From Bacillota bacterium (GTDB lineage: Bacteria > Bacillota > Clostridia > Peptostreptococcales > Acidaminobacteraceae), in contig JAGXHV010000021.1 in NCBI GenBank assembly GCA_024636005.1, positions 1 through 62,711 on the forward strand: 62,711 nt of DNA. The letters are read 5' to 3'. Numbering within the stretch: the stretch's first letter is position 1; each line of letters begins with the position of its first letter. Under the pieces are notes generated by a model, which saw nothing but the letters and a program-made list of their open reading frames with translations, had not been told where the DNA came from and searched no databases. Position numbers and translations under genes: made by a program. Positions 16,575 through 24,614 of this stretch are shown here, one piece after another.

Positions 16575-18846
16575 CGATACTTCCTCCAACTTTTTTATAA
16601 TCTTCCCAAAATTCAGGATAGGACTTGCTCACACAATCAGCACCTTCAATGCATACTTGGCCCTTTGAATATGTCGCCGCAATGGCAAGTGCCATGGCTA
16701 TTCGGTGATCGTTCCAAGATGAAACAGTGGCACCTTCCAGCCTGTCCACACCTTTGATTTTCAGACCATCGACTGTTTCAATGATATCTGCACCCATTTT
16801 TCTAAGTTCAACAGCCATTGCGTGAATTCTATCCGATTCCTTGAGTCTAACCCGTTCACCTTTCTCAAACACTGTAACACCTTTTGTAAGAGCAGCTTTC
16901 ACGGCGAGAACTGGCAACAAGTCTGGACACTGTGATATATCAAACTCACGTTTCGAGTTTTCATGAGGTTCCAAATCGAACACATCGATCATTTCAGTGA
17001 TGACACGATCCCCCTGTAAAGATAAAGGCTCAAGACCGGTCACATCAATTTCGCTGCCCAGACTATTTGCAACCAGCCAAAATGCGCCTTGTGAATAATC
17101 TCCTTCAAGAGAAAGATTCACAGCTCTATAAGATTGGTTTCCAGGAATATGATAAACATTTTCCGATGAATGTTCAATATCTATATTGAATTGTTTCAGT
17201 GTCTCTATCGTCAGATCAATGTATGGACCAGACTCCAAATCTGTTGTAATGTGGATTTCAGAATCATCATTCATAAGTGGTAAGGTCATTAGCAGTCCCG
17301 TTATGAACTGAGAGCTCACATTTCCCGGCAATTCGTACCTGCCAGGACCGAAATTACCATGGATGGTCAATGGCAGTTCCCCAGAACTCGTTTCGTACTT
17401 CATACAATTTTGATCAAATAGATCATAGTATGGCTCTAAAGGTCTTTTGACAAGTCGTCCCTCTCCAGTGAATGTGACGGCATCTGATGTCAAAATTGTG
17501 AATGGAATCAAGAATCTCAAAGTGGAACCGGATTCATGGCACTCAATGGTCAGTGGTTCATGGATCACAGGTTTTCTTGTTTTATAATAGACTCCAATTT
17601 TCTCATTGCAGATCTGATAGTAAGCTCCCAGACGATCCTTCTTGACATGAACAATTTTCGCTCCAAATTTCATCATGGCATCAAGTGTCGCCTGAATATC
17701 CGCAGAATCGGATAACGGACCTATGACTGACACCTGTTCAGATAAACCTGCGCAGATTATAGCTCTGTGACTTAGACTTTTTGAAGGAGGAATGGACACA
17801 TTCCCTTTCAGTTTCATAGGCTTTATAATCACACTAAAGGAATCTTTCTTACAGTTGAGTTTTTCCATAAGGACATCCATCCCGTTTTCGATAACCTTAA
17901 GTTCACCTATCTTTTGAATCTCAATCCACCGGATATTTTTGCCGGTCGCTTTTTTATCAAAACTCACAAGTTCTAAAATTTTGCATAGATCATTATTTTG
18001 AACCAGTTTCACGGGAAGTCCGAATTTGAGGATGCGCTTTATCCATGTGTGATATTCCTCATCGGAGATGACTTTCTCATCAAAAGCCATTTTCAATTTC
18101 ATAGCCATTCCTATGGCTACAGCTTCACCATGACTTACACCTTCATAATTATAATAGGACTCAATGGCGTGTCCTATAGTGTGACCAAAATTCAAAAGTT
18201 GTCTTATTCCTTTGTCCTTTTCATCCTGCTTCACTACAGTTTGCTTGATCTCAACACATTTTTCAACGATTTTCATGATAAGATCCATATCATTCATTGA
18301 ATCCAAATTGACCCGATCAAGTAGATCTCCAAGACTCCGATCAAAACCTATGGCGTATTTTATGATTTCTGCAAATCCATTTGAAAATTCAGCTTTTGGC
18401 AGTGTATTTAAAAAAGTGGGATCTCTATAAACTTGTGATGCTTCATAAAAAGTGCCGACCCTATTTTTGCTCGACTGATGGTTGATTCCCGTCTTTCCAC
18501 CCAAACTGCTGTCCACCATTGCGAGTAAGGTCGTGGGGATCTGAACGAATTCCATTCCACGCATATAAGTGGACGCGGCAAAGCCCGCCAAATCACCGAT
18601 GACACCCCCTCCAAGCGCACAAAGAAGATCTGAGCGGTTCATTCTCAGATTCGATAGCTCATCTATTATTTTCGTATAAGAATCAAAATTCTTTGAAGCC
18701 TCTCCAGATGGTAGAACCAGGAATTCACACGTCTTGAACCGGTCACCATGGAGTCTGTAAACATTTTCATCCGTAACGATTAGAATGCGTGCATCTTTAT
18801 AATCTTCAAAAAGTCTATTTTCATCAATTGCTTCATAATACTTCAT
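16546..18846 (-). CDS. aroBA: fused 3-dehydroquinate synthase / EPSP synthase (AroB-AroA)
   Basis: One uninterrupted 766-residue frame with two enzymes. Residues 1-330 are AroB: NAD loop GGGVIGDLAGFAASTYMRG and metal ligands Glu160 (FAEIIKYA), His222 (FGHTIGH) and His239 (SHGEAVAIG). Residues about 336-766 are AroA: PSKSLSHRA, ESGSTLRFLIPF, GNVSSQFITGLLMT, RLKESDRIHAMA and SWNDHRIAMA. Both active sites look complete, so it should catalyse steps two and six of the shikimate pathway. The linker is only a few residues (KLNCKKDS). AroK and dehydroquinase are not in the window. First gene of the operon; -10 TATAAT on the minus strand at 18880-18885. Confidence 0.93.
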   Translation of the reverse strand: MKYYEAIDENRLFEDYKDARILIVTDENVYRLHGDRFKTCEFLVLPSGEASKNFDSYTKIIDELSNLRMNRSDLLCALGGGVIGDLAGFAASTYMRGMEFVQIPTTLLAMVDSSLGGKTGINHQSSKNRVGTFYEASQVYRDPTFLNTLPKAEFSNGFAEIIKYAIGFDRSLGDLLDRVNLDSMNDMDLIMKIVEKCVEIKQTVVKQDEKDKGIRQLLNFGHTIGHAIESYYNYEGVSHGEAVAIGMAMKLKMAFDEKVISDEEYHTWIKRILKFGLPVKLVQNNDLCKILELVSFDKKATGKNIRWIEIQKIGELKVIENGMDVLMEKLNCKKDSFSVIIKPMKLKGNVSIPPSKSLSHRAIICAGLSEQVSVIGPLSDSADIQATLDAMMKFGAKIVHVKKDRLGAYYQICNEKIGVYYKTRKPVIHEPLTIECHESGSTLRFLIPFTILTSDAVTFTGEGRLVKRPLEPYYDLFDQNCMKYETSSGELPLTIHGNFGPGRYELPGNVSSQFITGLLMTLPLMNDDSEIHITTDLESGPYIDLTIETLKQFNIDIEHSSENVYHIPGNQSYRAVNLSLEGDYSQGAFWLVANSLGSEIDVTGLEPLSLQGDRVITEMIDVFDLEPHENSKREFDISQCPDLLPVLAVKAALTKGVTVFEKGERVRLKESDRIHAMAVELRKMGADIIETVDGLKIKGVDRLEGATVSSWNDHRIAMALAIAATYSKGQVCIEGADCVSKSYPEFWEDYKKVGGSIDVEPIWKTI

Positions 18847-18879
18847 ACTATTTCTCCAACATTATTTGATCTTATGTAA

Positions 18880-18885
18880 ATTATA
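18880..18885 (-). promoter_or_regulatory. -10 element upstream of aroBA
   Basis: Consensus TATAAT on the minus strand, about 34 nt before the aroBA start, in the divergent gap with the aminopeptidase gene. No clear -35 at 16-18 nt. Confidence 0.4.
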
Positions 18886-18953
18886 CCATTTCATTGCCAC
18901 ATTGCCATTTCATTTGATAGAATTAAAATGAAACATAATAGGAGGTTCAAAAT

Positions 18954-20189
18954 ATGAATGAACAATTGCTAGAAAAATATGCGCGCATAGCGGTCAAGGT
19001 TGGCGTCAACCTTCAAAAGGGACAACCACTTATCGTTAATGCTCCAATCGATGCAAGTGATTTCGTAAGAGCAATCACCAAAGTTGCCTATGAATGTGGC
19101 GCGAGCATAGTACGCGCCGAGTATCATGATGAACTACAGACCAAACTCAGATACACTCATTCCGATGAGAGTTATCTTGAGTACTTTCCAGATTGGCGTG
19201 CGAAATATATGGAGAATTTTGCTGCAGATGGTGCTGCGGTGATCAGTGTTATCGCTCCCAATCCAGACTTGATGGCCGATGTGCAACCTTCCAAATTATC
19301 TAAAGTAAACAAAGCCACCGCACAGGCCGTACAACCTTATAGGGAAATCGTAAACAAAGGCGGTGTCAGTTGGCTTGGTATAGCGGTCCCATCACCTGAA
19401 TGGGCAAAAAAAGTCTACCCTGAACTCTCTGAGGAAGATGGCATCAATGCCTTATGGGAAAATATACTCAAGATCACAAGAGCGGACCAGGATGATCCAA
19501 TCAAAGCTTGGGAAGATCATGTGACCATTCTTCAAAGCAAAGTGGATTATCTTAACGATTTGAATATTGATCATCTGATCTTTGAAGCACCCGGTACAGA
19601 TCTTAAGGTCAAACTTCCTAATGGATATGTTTGGGAAGGCGGAGGAAGCATCAACACTAAAAACAACGCCTATTTCGTTCCCAATATTCCAACCGAAGAA
19701 GTGTTCACAATGCCTCACAGACTCGGTGTCGATGGCACTTTGACTTCGACAATGCCACTGAGTTATAACGGGGTTCTGATCGATGAGTTTTCTTTTACCT
19801 TTGAAGCAGGCAAAATTGTTGATTTCTCGGCAAAGCAAGGTTATGAAACACTCAAAGGGCTTCTTGAAACCGATGAAGGAGCCATGTACCTCGGAGAAGT
19901 GGCTTTGGTCCCAGTAACCTCTCCTATCTATCAATCCAAAAAAGTGTTTTTCAACACTTTATATGATGAAAATGCCACTTGTCATTTTGCAATTGGACGT
20001 GCTTACCCTTCAACTATAGAAGATGGCATCCACATGTCTATAGCTCAACTTAAGGATGCAGGTGCAAACTTCAGTGTGGTTCATGTGGACTTCATGGTTG
20101 GTGGTGAATCACTTGACGTGAAGGCAGTGACTACTGATGGTAGGACTGTTGAATTGATGCGGAATGGGGATTGGTGCAATATTTTGTGA
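18954..20189 (+). CDS. aminopeptidase, peptidase family M29
   Basis: Metallo-aminopeptidase of the AmpS/PepS/AmpT family, 411 residues, cytoplasmic. The metal-site blocks are visible: FEAPGTDLKVKLP, NIPTEEVFTMP, EGAMYLGEVALVP, and HFAIGRAYPSTIEDG. RBS AGGAGG lies 8 nt before the ATG. The family usually ends near RNGxW; here RNGDW is followed by CNIL and a stop that lie inside a REP-like stem-loop at 20177-20201, so the last residues appear to have been replaced by an inserted element. Divergent from aroBA, convergent with the HAD gene. Confidence 0.9.
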   Translation: MNEQLLEKYARIAVKVGVNLQKGQPLIVNAPIDASDFVRAITKVAYECGASIVRAEYHDELQTKLRYTHSDESYLEYFPDWRAKYMENFAADGAAVISVIAPNPDLMADVQPSKLSKVNKATAQAVQPYREIVNKGGVSWLGIAVPSPEWAKKVYPELSEEDGINALWENILKITRADQDDPIKAWEDHVTILQSKVDYLNDLNIDHLIFEAPGTDLKVKLPNGYVWEGGGSINTKNNAYFVPNIPTEEVFTMPHRLGVDGTLTSTMPLSYNGVLIDEFSFTFEAGKIVDFSAKQGYETLKGLLETDEGAMYLGEVALVPVTSPIYQSKKVFFNTLYDENATCHFAIGRAYPSTIEDGIHMSIAQLKDAGANFSVVHVDFMVGGESLDVKAVTTDGRTVELMRNGDWCNIL

Positions 20190-20206
20190 AACGAAATATT
20201 GGGCGA
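20177..20206 (+). repeat. REP-like stem-loop, site B1, overlapping the aminopeptidase stop
   Basis: Stem CAATATTT / AAATATTG (20177-20201) followed by GGCG. It matches the inverse complement of the stem-loop at 35014-35038 over about 28 nt with one difference. The 5' GTAG is not preserved here (GGTG instead). The aminopeptidase stop TGA at 20187 is in its loop. Confidence 0.65.
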
Positions 20207-20236
20207 CGAAACTCATCTTCATCTTTAAATATCAAC

Positions 20237-20276
20237 TAAGACGCTGATAAGTTTCCTTCGGAAACTTAACTACGCG
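20237..20276 (-). repeat. REP-like element, site B2: minimal form
   Basis: Minimal 40-nt form. The outer edge is TAAGACGCTGAT, then stem AAGTTTCC / GGAAACTT (8 bp, TTC loop), then AACTACGCG. On the minus strand this reads GTAG-TT-stem-loop. It is nearly identical to 54012-54051 and to the inverted copy at 53571-53611. Confidence 0.75.
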
Positions 20277-20327
20277 ATAGCTTAAAAAAAGTGCCGCAGC
20301 TTTTGCTGGGCACTTTTTTTAAGCTAT
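20277..20327. terminator. Long-stem bidirectional terminator between aminopeptidase and HAD genes
   Basis: A 19-bp perfect stem ATAGCTTAAAAAAAGTGCC with its complement at 20309-20327, capped by an inner CAGC-TTTT-GCTG helix. A and T runs on both sides let it work on either strand. The HAD stop codon at 20319 lies inside the right arm. Confidence 0.85.
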
Positions 20328-21143
20328 TATTCTCTCATGCAACTTGAAAAGCTCCACCAAATGCTTTGCAACCGCATCATCATCATTATCTCCAATGGAT
20401 TCATGCCCAATGAGTTTCTCTTTGAGTGTTGGATGTGCATTGCCCATGACATATCCTTTGCCCACAACACTCAGCATCTCGAGATCGTTGAGTCCATCTC
20501 CAAATGCGATGACCTCATGAGGCTCGATCCCATATTTTTTGAGTGACTTGAGTATAGCCTCTCCCTTATTCACGCCTTTTGGCATGATTTCAAGACACTC
20601 AGGCATGGAAAAAGTCACGTCGACATGATCCCCATACATTTTTGTCACCAGATTTGCTATCGGAACCAATTTTTCATTGTCATATGAAGTGAAGAACACC
20701 TTGTTGATCGGTTCATGAAAATGTTCCTCGAATTTGCATAATGTGAAATGAAAATCGTCTTCTTTATAATACTTGGCAAAAACCTGATCCGGTTCTTCCA
20801 TCAACCAGTGTGCACCTTTGTATAAGTTCTTGTAAACACCTTCAGGAACTTCAATTTTTAAAATATTCTCTATGATTTCCCTCTCAATGTACGCCTGATC
20901 AATCAGCTCTCCGCTAAAATCTGCTATGGTTGCACCATTTGCTGTAATCAAAAAAGTATCCACTCCGAGTTGTTTACTGATATTAAGTGCATCACAATGA
21001 TGTCTACCTGTCGCAATCCAAAATGGTATATTTTCTTCATTAAGCGCTTTCACCACACTTTTGGTGTATTCACTGAGCGCGTGGTCCTTATTGAGCAATG
21101 TGCCATCCAAATCAGAGATGACCACTTTAATTCTATTTTTCAT
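20319..21143 (-). CDS. Cof-type HAD-superfamily phosphatase
   Basis: HAD-IIB hydrolase of 274 residues. Motif I is ISDLDGTLLNKDH, motif II WIATGRHH, motif III includes KGVNKGEAI, and motif IV IAFGDGLNDLEML. Family members dephosphorylate sugar phosphates or flavin mononucleotide; the substrate is not predictable. The start at 21143 (MKNRIKVV) has GGAGG 7 nt upstream; an upstream in-frame start would add 20 unrelated residues. Confidence 0.9.
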   Translation of the reverse strand: MKNRIKVVISDLDGTLLNKDHALSEYTKSVVKALNEENIPFWIATGRHHCDALNISKQLGVDTFLITANGATIADFSGELIDQAYIEREIIENILKIEVPEGVYKNLYKGAHWLMEEPDQVFAKYYKEDDFHFTLCKFEEHFHEPINKVFFTSYDNEKLVPIANLVTKMYGDHVDVTFSMPECLEIMPKGVNKGEAILKSLKKYGIEPHEVIAFGDGLNDLEMLSVVGKGYVMGNAHPTLKEKLIGHESIGDNDDDAVAKHLVELFKLHERIIA

Positions 21144-21228
21144 TTTGATACCTCCAACCGCTCCAGTATAACGCAAACTGTCTTTTTTCGCAATCTTGAC
21201 CATGTAATATTTTTGTTAATAATAAAAT

Positions 21229-21256
21229 AGAGGGCCAATGCAAAGCATCGCCCTCT
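21229..21256 (-). terminator. hcp terminator
   Basis: Stem AGAGGGC / GCCCTCT with an inner ATGC-AAA-GCAT helix, 13 nt beyond the hcp stop, followed on the minus strand by an AT-rich tract. Confidence 0.8.
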
Positions 21257-21269
21257 GGTTTTAAATGAA

Positions 21270-22916
21270 TTATCCCAAGAATTGTACCAAATCTTCTTCT
21301 ACTGTACCGATGCCGTTGATTCCAAATGTGTTCACAAGTACGTTTGCCACGTTTGGAGAAAGGAATGCAGGTAATGTAGGTCCGAGTTTGATATTTTTAA
21401 CGCCTAAGTGGAGAAGAGCCAAAAGAACAATAACGGCTTTTTGCTCATACCAAGCGATGTTGTATGAAATAGGCAGTTCATTGATATCATTAAGTTCAAA
21501 TACTTCCTTGAGTTTAAGTGCTATAACAGCAAGTGAGTATGAATCATTACATTGACCTGCGTCAAGAACTCTTGGAATCCCACCGATATCACCAAGTCCA
21601 AGTTTATTGTATCTGTATTTTGCACACCCTGCTGTAAGGATTACAGTGTCCTTTGGCAATGTTTCAGCAAAATCAGTATAGTAATCTCTTGATTTCATAC
21701 GACCATCACAACCAGCCATTACAAAGAATTGCTTAATTGCGCCAGTTTTTACTGCGTCAACTACTTTGTCTGCAAGTGCCATAACTTGATTATGAGCAAA
21801 TCCGCCAACGATTGAACCTGTTTCAATTTCGGTTGGTGATGCGAGTTTTTTAGCATGTTCAATGATTTCGCTGAAATCTTTTGCTTTGCCATCTACTCTG
21901 CCTTGAATATGTTTGAAACCGTCGAATCCTGCAGAACCAGTAGTATAGATTCTATCTTTGTAGCTTGTAGCAGGTGGTACGATACAGTTTGTAGTGAAAA
22001 GAACTGGTCCGTTGAAGCTCTCGAATTCTTCTTTTTGCTTCCACCATGCATTGCCGTAGTTACCTACGAAATGATCATACTTCTTGAATGCAGGATAGTA
22101 GTTCGCAGGAAGCATCTCGCTGTGTGTATAAACATCCACTCCAGTACCAGCTGTTTGAGCTAAGAGTTCTTCCATGTCCTTCAGGTCATGACCCGAAATC
22201 AAGATTGCTGGATTATTTCTAACGCCTATATTAACTTCTGTGATTTCAGGATTGCCATAGCTTGTTGTGTGCGCTTTATCGAGAAGTGCCATGACGTTCA
22301 CACCGAATTTACCCGTCTCAAGTACGAGTGCTACAAGCTCGTCAGCTGATAATCCATCATTGATTGTTGCAAGCAATGCTTTTTCTACAAAATCATAGAT
22401 CTCTGCATCTGCAAAACCTAAGTTTGCTGCATGCTCAGCATAAGCAGCCATACCTTTGAGTCCGTAGATAATAAGTTCTCTAAGGCTTCTTACGTCTTCA
22501 TTTTCAGTGGATAAAACGCCAACGCCTGAACCTGATTTTTCTTCATAGCTGTCAACTGATCCAGTCCATACAGCTGAATCATGGTATACTTTATTTTCAA
22601 GTTTGCCAGCTGCCTCTAAAGTCGCTTTCACACGATCTCTTTCAGAAATGGCACCTGTTATTTTAGCTGCAATTGCATTGTGGTCAAAGTTTGCATTGGT
22701 GATTGTTGCGAAAAGTCCATCAAGGATCACGGCATCTGTCTTTTGCTCATTAAGACCCGCTTTTCTTGCTTGTTGATTGAAATCTGAAATGCCTTTTAAA
22801 GTGTAAATCAATAAATCTTGAAGGTTGGCAACGTCATCCGTTTTACCGCAAACACCAATCTTTGTGCAGCCTTTACCGCCTGCAGCCTCTTGACACTGAT
22901 AACAAAACATACTCAT
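21270..22916 (-). CDS. hcp: hybrid cluster protein (hydroxylamine/NO reductase, prismane)
   Basis: Iron-sulfur-oxygen protein that reduces hydroxylamine to ammonia in vitro and is now seen as an anaerobic NO reductase and S-nitrosylase. The 548-residue chain starts with Cys5, 8, 17 and 23 in a Cx2Cx8Cx5C pattern typical of the strict-anaerobe [4Fe-4S] class. Hybrid-cluster ligands lie in [36 protein letters not shown] and [19 protein letters not shown] is 9 nt upstream. Monocistronic, with a palindromic operator and -10 upstream. A separate Hcr reductase gene is absent. Confidence 0.95.
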   Translation of the reverse strand: MSMFCYQCQEAAGGKGCTKIGVCGKTDDVANLQDLLIYTLKGISDFNQQARKAGLNEQKTDAVILDGLFATITNANFDHNAIAAKITGAISERDRVKATLEAAGKLENKVYHDSAVWTGSVDSYEEKSGSGVGVLSTENEDVRSLRELIIYGLKGMAAYAEHAANLGFADAEIYDFVEKALLATINDGLSADELVALVLETGKFGVNVMALLDKAHTTSYGNPEITEVNIGVRNNPAILISGHDLKDMEELLAQTAGTGVDVYTHSEMLPANYYPAFKKYDHFVGNYGNAWWKQKEEFESFNGPVLFTTNCIVPPATSYKDRIYTTGSAGFDGFKHIQGRVDGKAKDFSEIIEHAKKLASPTEIETGSIVGGFAHNQVMALADKVVDAVKTGAIKQFFVMAGCDGRMKSRDYYTDFAETLPKDTVILTAGCAKYRYNKLGLGDIGGIPRVLDAGQCNDSYSLAVIALKLKEVFELNDINELPISYNIAWYEQKAVIVLLALLHLGVKNIKLGPTLPAFLSPNVANVLVNTFGINGIGTVEEDLVQFLG

Positions 22917-22979
22917 CTGATAAATCTCCTTTCAGTACTTGAATTATGATTTTTTTTATAACTGACTTCCTCGAGATCT

Positions 22980-23021
22980 ATCATAACGTTTTGAATGGTC
23001 TATTTCGGTAACTTATGTTAC
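22980..23021 (-). promoter_or_regulatory. hcp promoter with CRP/FNR-type palindrome GTAAC-N4-GTTAC
   Basis: A perfect inverted repeat GTAAC-TTAT-GTTAC (23008-23021) lies 92 nt upstream of hcp. A TATGAT -10 (22980-22985, minus strand) puts the likely start of transcription near 22973, so the palindrome centre is about 41.5 nt upstream, the classic position for a CRP/FNR-family activator. From memory, HcpR-type regulators of hcp in anaerobes bind sites of this kind. No such regulator gene is in the window. Confidence 0.6.
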
Positions 23022-23032
23022 GCTCTGAAAAA

Positions 23033-23782
23033 CTATTTCAACTGATTGATTATGGATGCCGAATAGGCTGCTCCAAATCCATTGTCGATGTTGACCACAG
23101 TAACCCCGCTCGCGCAACTGTTGAGCATGGTCAGGAGTGCACTGATGCCACCGAAACTGGCACCATACCCAACACTAGTTGGAACTGCAATTACAGGTTT
23201 GTCCACCAGTCCGCCTACAACACTAGCTAGAGCACCTTCCATCCCGGCCACAACTATGACCACACGAGCACCTCTGATTACGTCGAGTTTTGAGAAAAGT
23301 CTATGGATTCCTGCAACACCCACATCGATTATTTTTTCCACCCGATTACCAAGAATCAGTGCCGTTTCATAGGCTTCTTCAACGACTGGTAGATCGGATG
23401 TTCCAGCTGCCACTATGGCGATATAAGACTCTGAATGTGTGATTTCAGAATTGATAACGGTAATCGTTTTGCCTAGTGAATTGTATTTAGCGTTTGGGTG
23501 AGCTTGGCGAACCGATTCATACATTTCTTCTGTAGCTCTGGTAGCCAGTACATTAACACCACTTTCACAGAGATGCTCAACTATTGCAGTCACTTGTGCC
23601 ACCGTTTTTCCTTCGGAATATATCACTTCTGGATACCCCACTCGGATCGCCCTGTGATTGTCGATCATAGCAAACCCCATATCTGTAAACGGGAGCTTCT
23701 GCAGTTGTTTAAGTGCATCATCTGTATTCATTTCACCCGACTGCACACGTTTCAGCAATAGTTCGAGATTGTCTTTTTGCAT
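23033..23782 (-). CDS. larB: nickel pincer cofactor biosynthesis protein LarB
   Basis: Carboxylase/hydrolase that acts on nicotinic acid adenine dinucleotide in the first step of nickel-pincer nucleotide synthesis. The C-terminal half is the PurE-like (AIR carboxylase) domain, with blocks AAGTSDLPVVEEA, DVGVAGIHRL, VVAGMEGALASVVGGL and PTSVGYGAS. The 249 residues are normal. Third gene of larC-larE-larB, 2 nt after larE; hcp downstream has its own promoter. Confidence 0.93.
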   Translation of the reverse strand: MQKDNLELLLKRVQSGEMNTDDALKQLQKLPFTDMGFAMIDNHRAIRVGYPEVIYSEGKTVAQVTAIVEHLCESGVNVLATRATEEMYESVRQAHPNAKYNSLGKTITVINSEITHSESYIAIVAAGTSDLPVVEEAYETALILGNRVEKIIDVGVAGIHRLFSKLDVIRGARVVIVVAGMEGALASVVGGLVDKPVIAVPTSVGYGASFGGISALLTMLNSCASGVTVVNIDNGFGAAYSASIINQLK

Positions 23783-23784
23783 TT

Positions 23785-24612
23785 CTAAACTCCTTTTTCT
23801 ATGGAACGGTTGAAACTGCCCATGATATAACCACCCATATCAAGGGTGACATATTCAAACCCTATTGCTTTAAGTAACTCTGCAATTTCAGACATGAGTT
23901 CAAGATTCAGGATCTTGTTCATTTCTTCTTTGCCTATTTCGAGTCTTGCAATGTCACCGTGTTTTCTGACCCGGATGGCTCTGATTCCCAAATCTATGAT
24001 GGTTTTTTCTGCTCGCTCAATCATCTCAAGTGATTTGAAATCGACTATAGTATTGTATGGAAGTCTTGTCAAAAGGCAGGCATAAGGCGGTTTGTCCCAT
24101 GTTTCAAGACCAAATGATTTCGACCATGATCTGATCTCCTCTTTTGTGATGTCATTTTCAAGTAAAGGACTTTTGACCTCAAGTTCATCAAGTGCCTTCA
24201 TTCCCGGTCTATAATCCTTTTTGTCATCGGCATTCGACCCATCTGCAACGGTAGGGAATCCTTCATTTGCTGCAAATTCAATGATTTTTGAGAAGACAAT
24301 CTTTTTGCATTTGTAACATCTATCTTCCGGATTGTTCAGTATTTGATCTGATATCCCGAGCTCTATGAAATGATGTCTTACGCCGAGACTGCTTGTCAAC
24401 GCTCTAGCCTCGTCGATTTCCCATTCGGCGATGTAAGGGGCATTTACGGTGATGGCAACTAAAGAATCCCCAAGACATTCTTTTGCTATTTTGATCAAAA
24501 ATGTGCTGTCAACGCCTCCCGAAAAAGCCACTGCAAGTTTCTCAAGCTTTTCTATGGAGACACACAATTGGTCCAGTTTTGGATTCTTTATTCTAAGTTC
24601 TCTTAAAGTCAT
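23785..24612 (-). CDS. larE: ATP-dependent sulfur transferase LarE
   Basis: PP-loop enzyme that adds sulfur to the pyridinium dicarboxylate nucleotide during nickel-pincer cofactor synthesis. The ATP loop is AFSGGVDSTFL. Cysteines are Cys99 and Cys102 (EDRCYKCKK) and Cys179 (PPYACLLTRLPY). Cys179 aligns with the sacrificial cysteine of Lactobacillus LarE; the extra CxxC pair is the pattern I recall for LarE proteins with a [4Fe-4S] cluster, which could deliver sulfur catalytically. Starts 2 nt after larC. Confidence 0.92.
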   Translation of the reverse strand: MTLRELRIKNPKLDQLCVSIEKLEKLAVAFSGGVDSTFLIKIAKECLGDSLVAITVNAPYIAEWEIDEARALTSSLGVRHHFIELGISDQILNNPEDRCYKCKKIVFSKIIEFAANEGFPTVADGSNADDKKDYRPGMKALDELEVKSPLLENDITKEEIRSWSKSFGLETWDKPPYACLLTRLPYNTIVDFKSLEMIERAEKTIIDLGIRAIRVRKHGDIARLEIGKEEMNKILNLELMSEIAELLKAIGFEYVTLDMGGYIMGSFNRSIEKGV

Positions 24613-24614
24613 TG

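Noticed and set aside
18847-18953. Riboswitch or T-box leader for the aromatic operon
   Set aside because: The gap is too short and shows no specifier or antiterminator structure; only a simple promoter can be supported.
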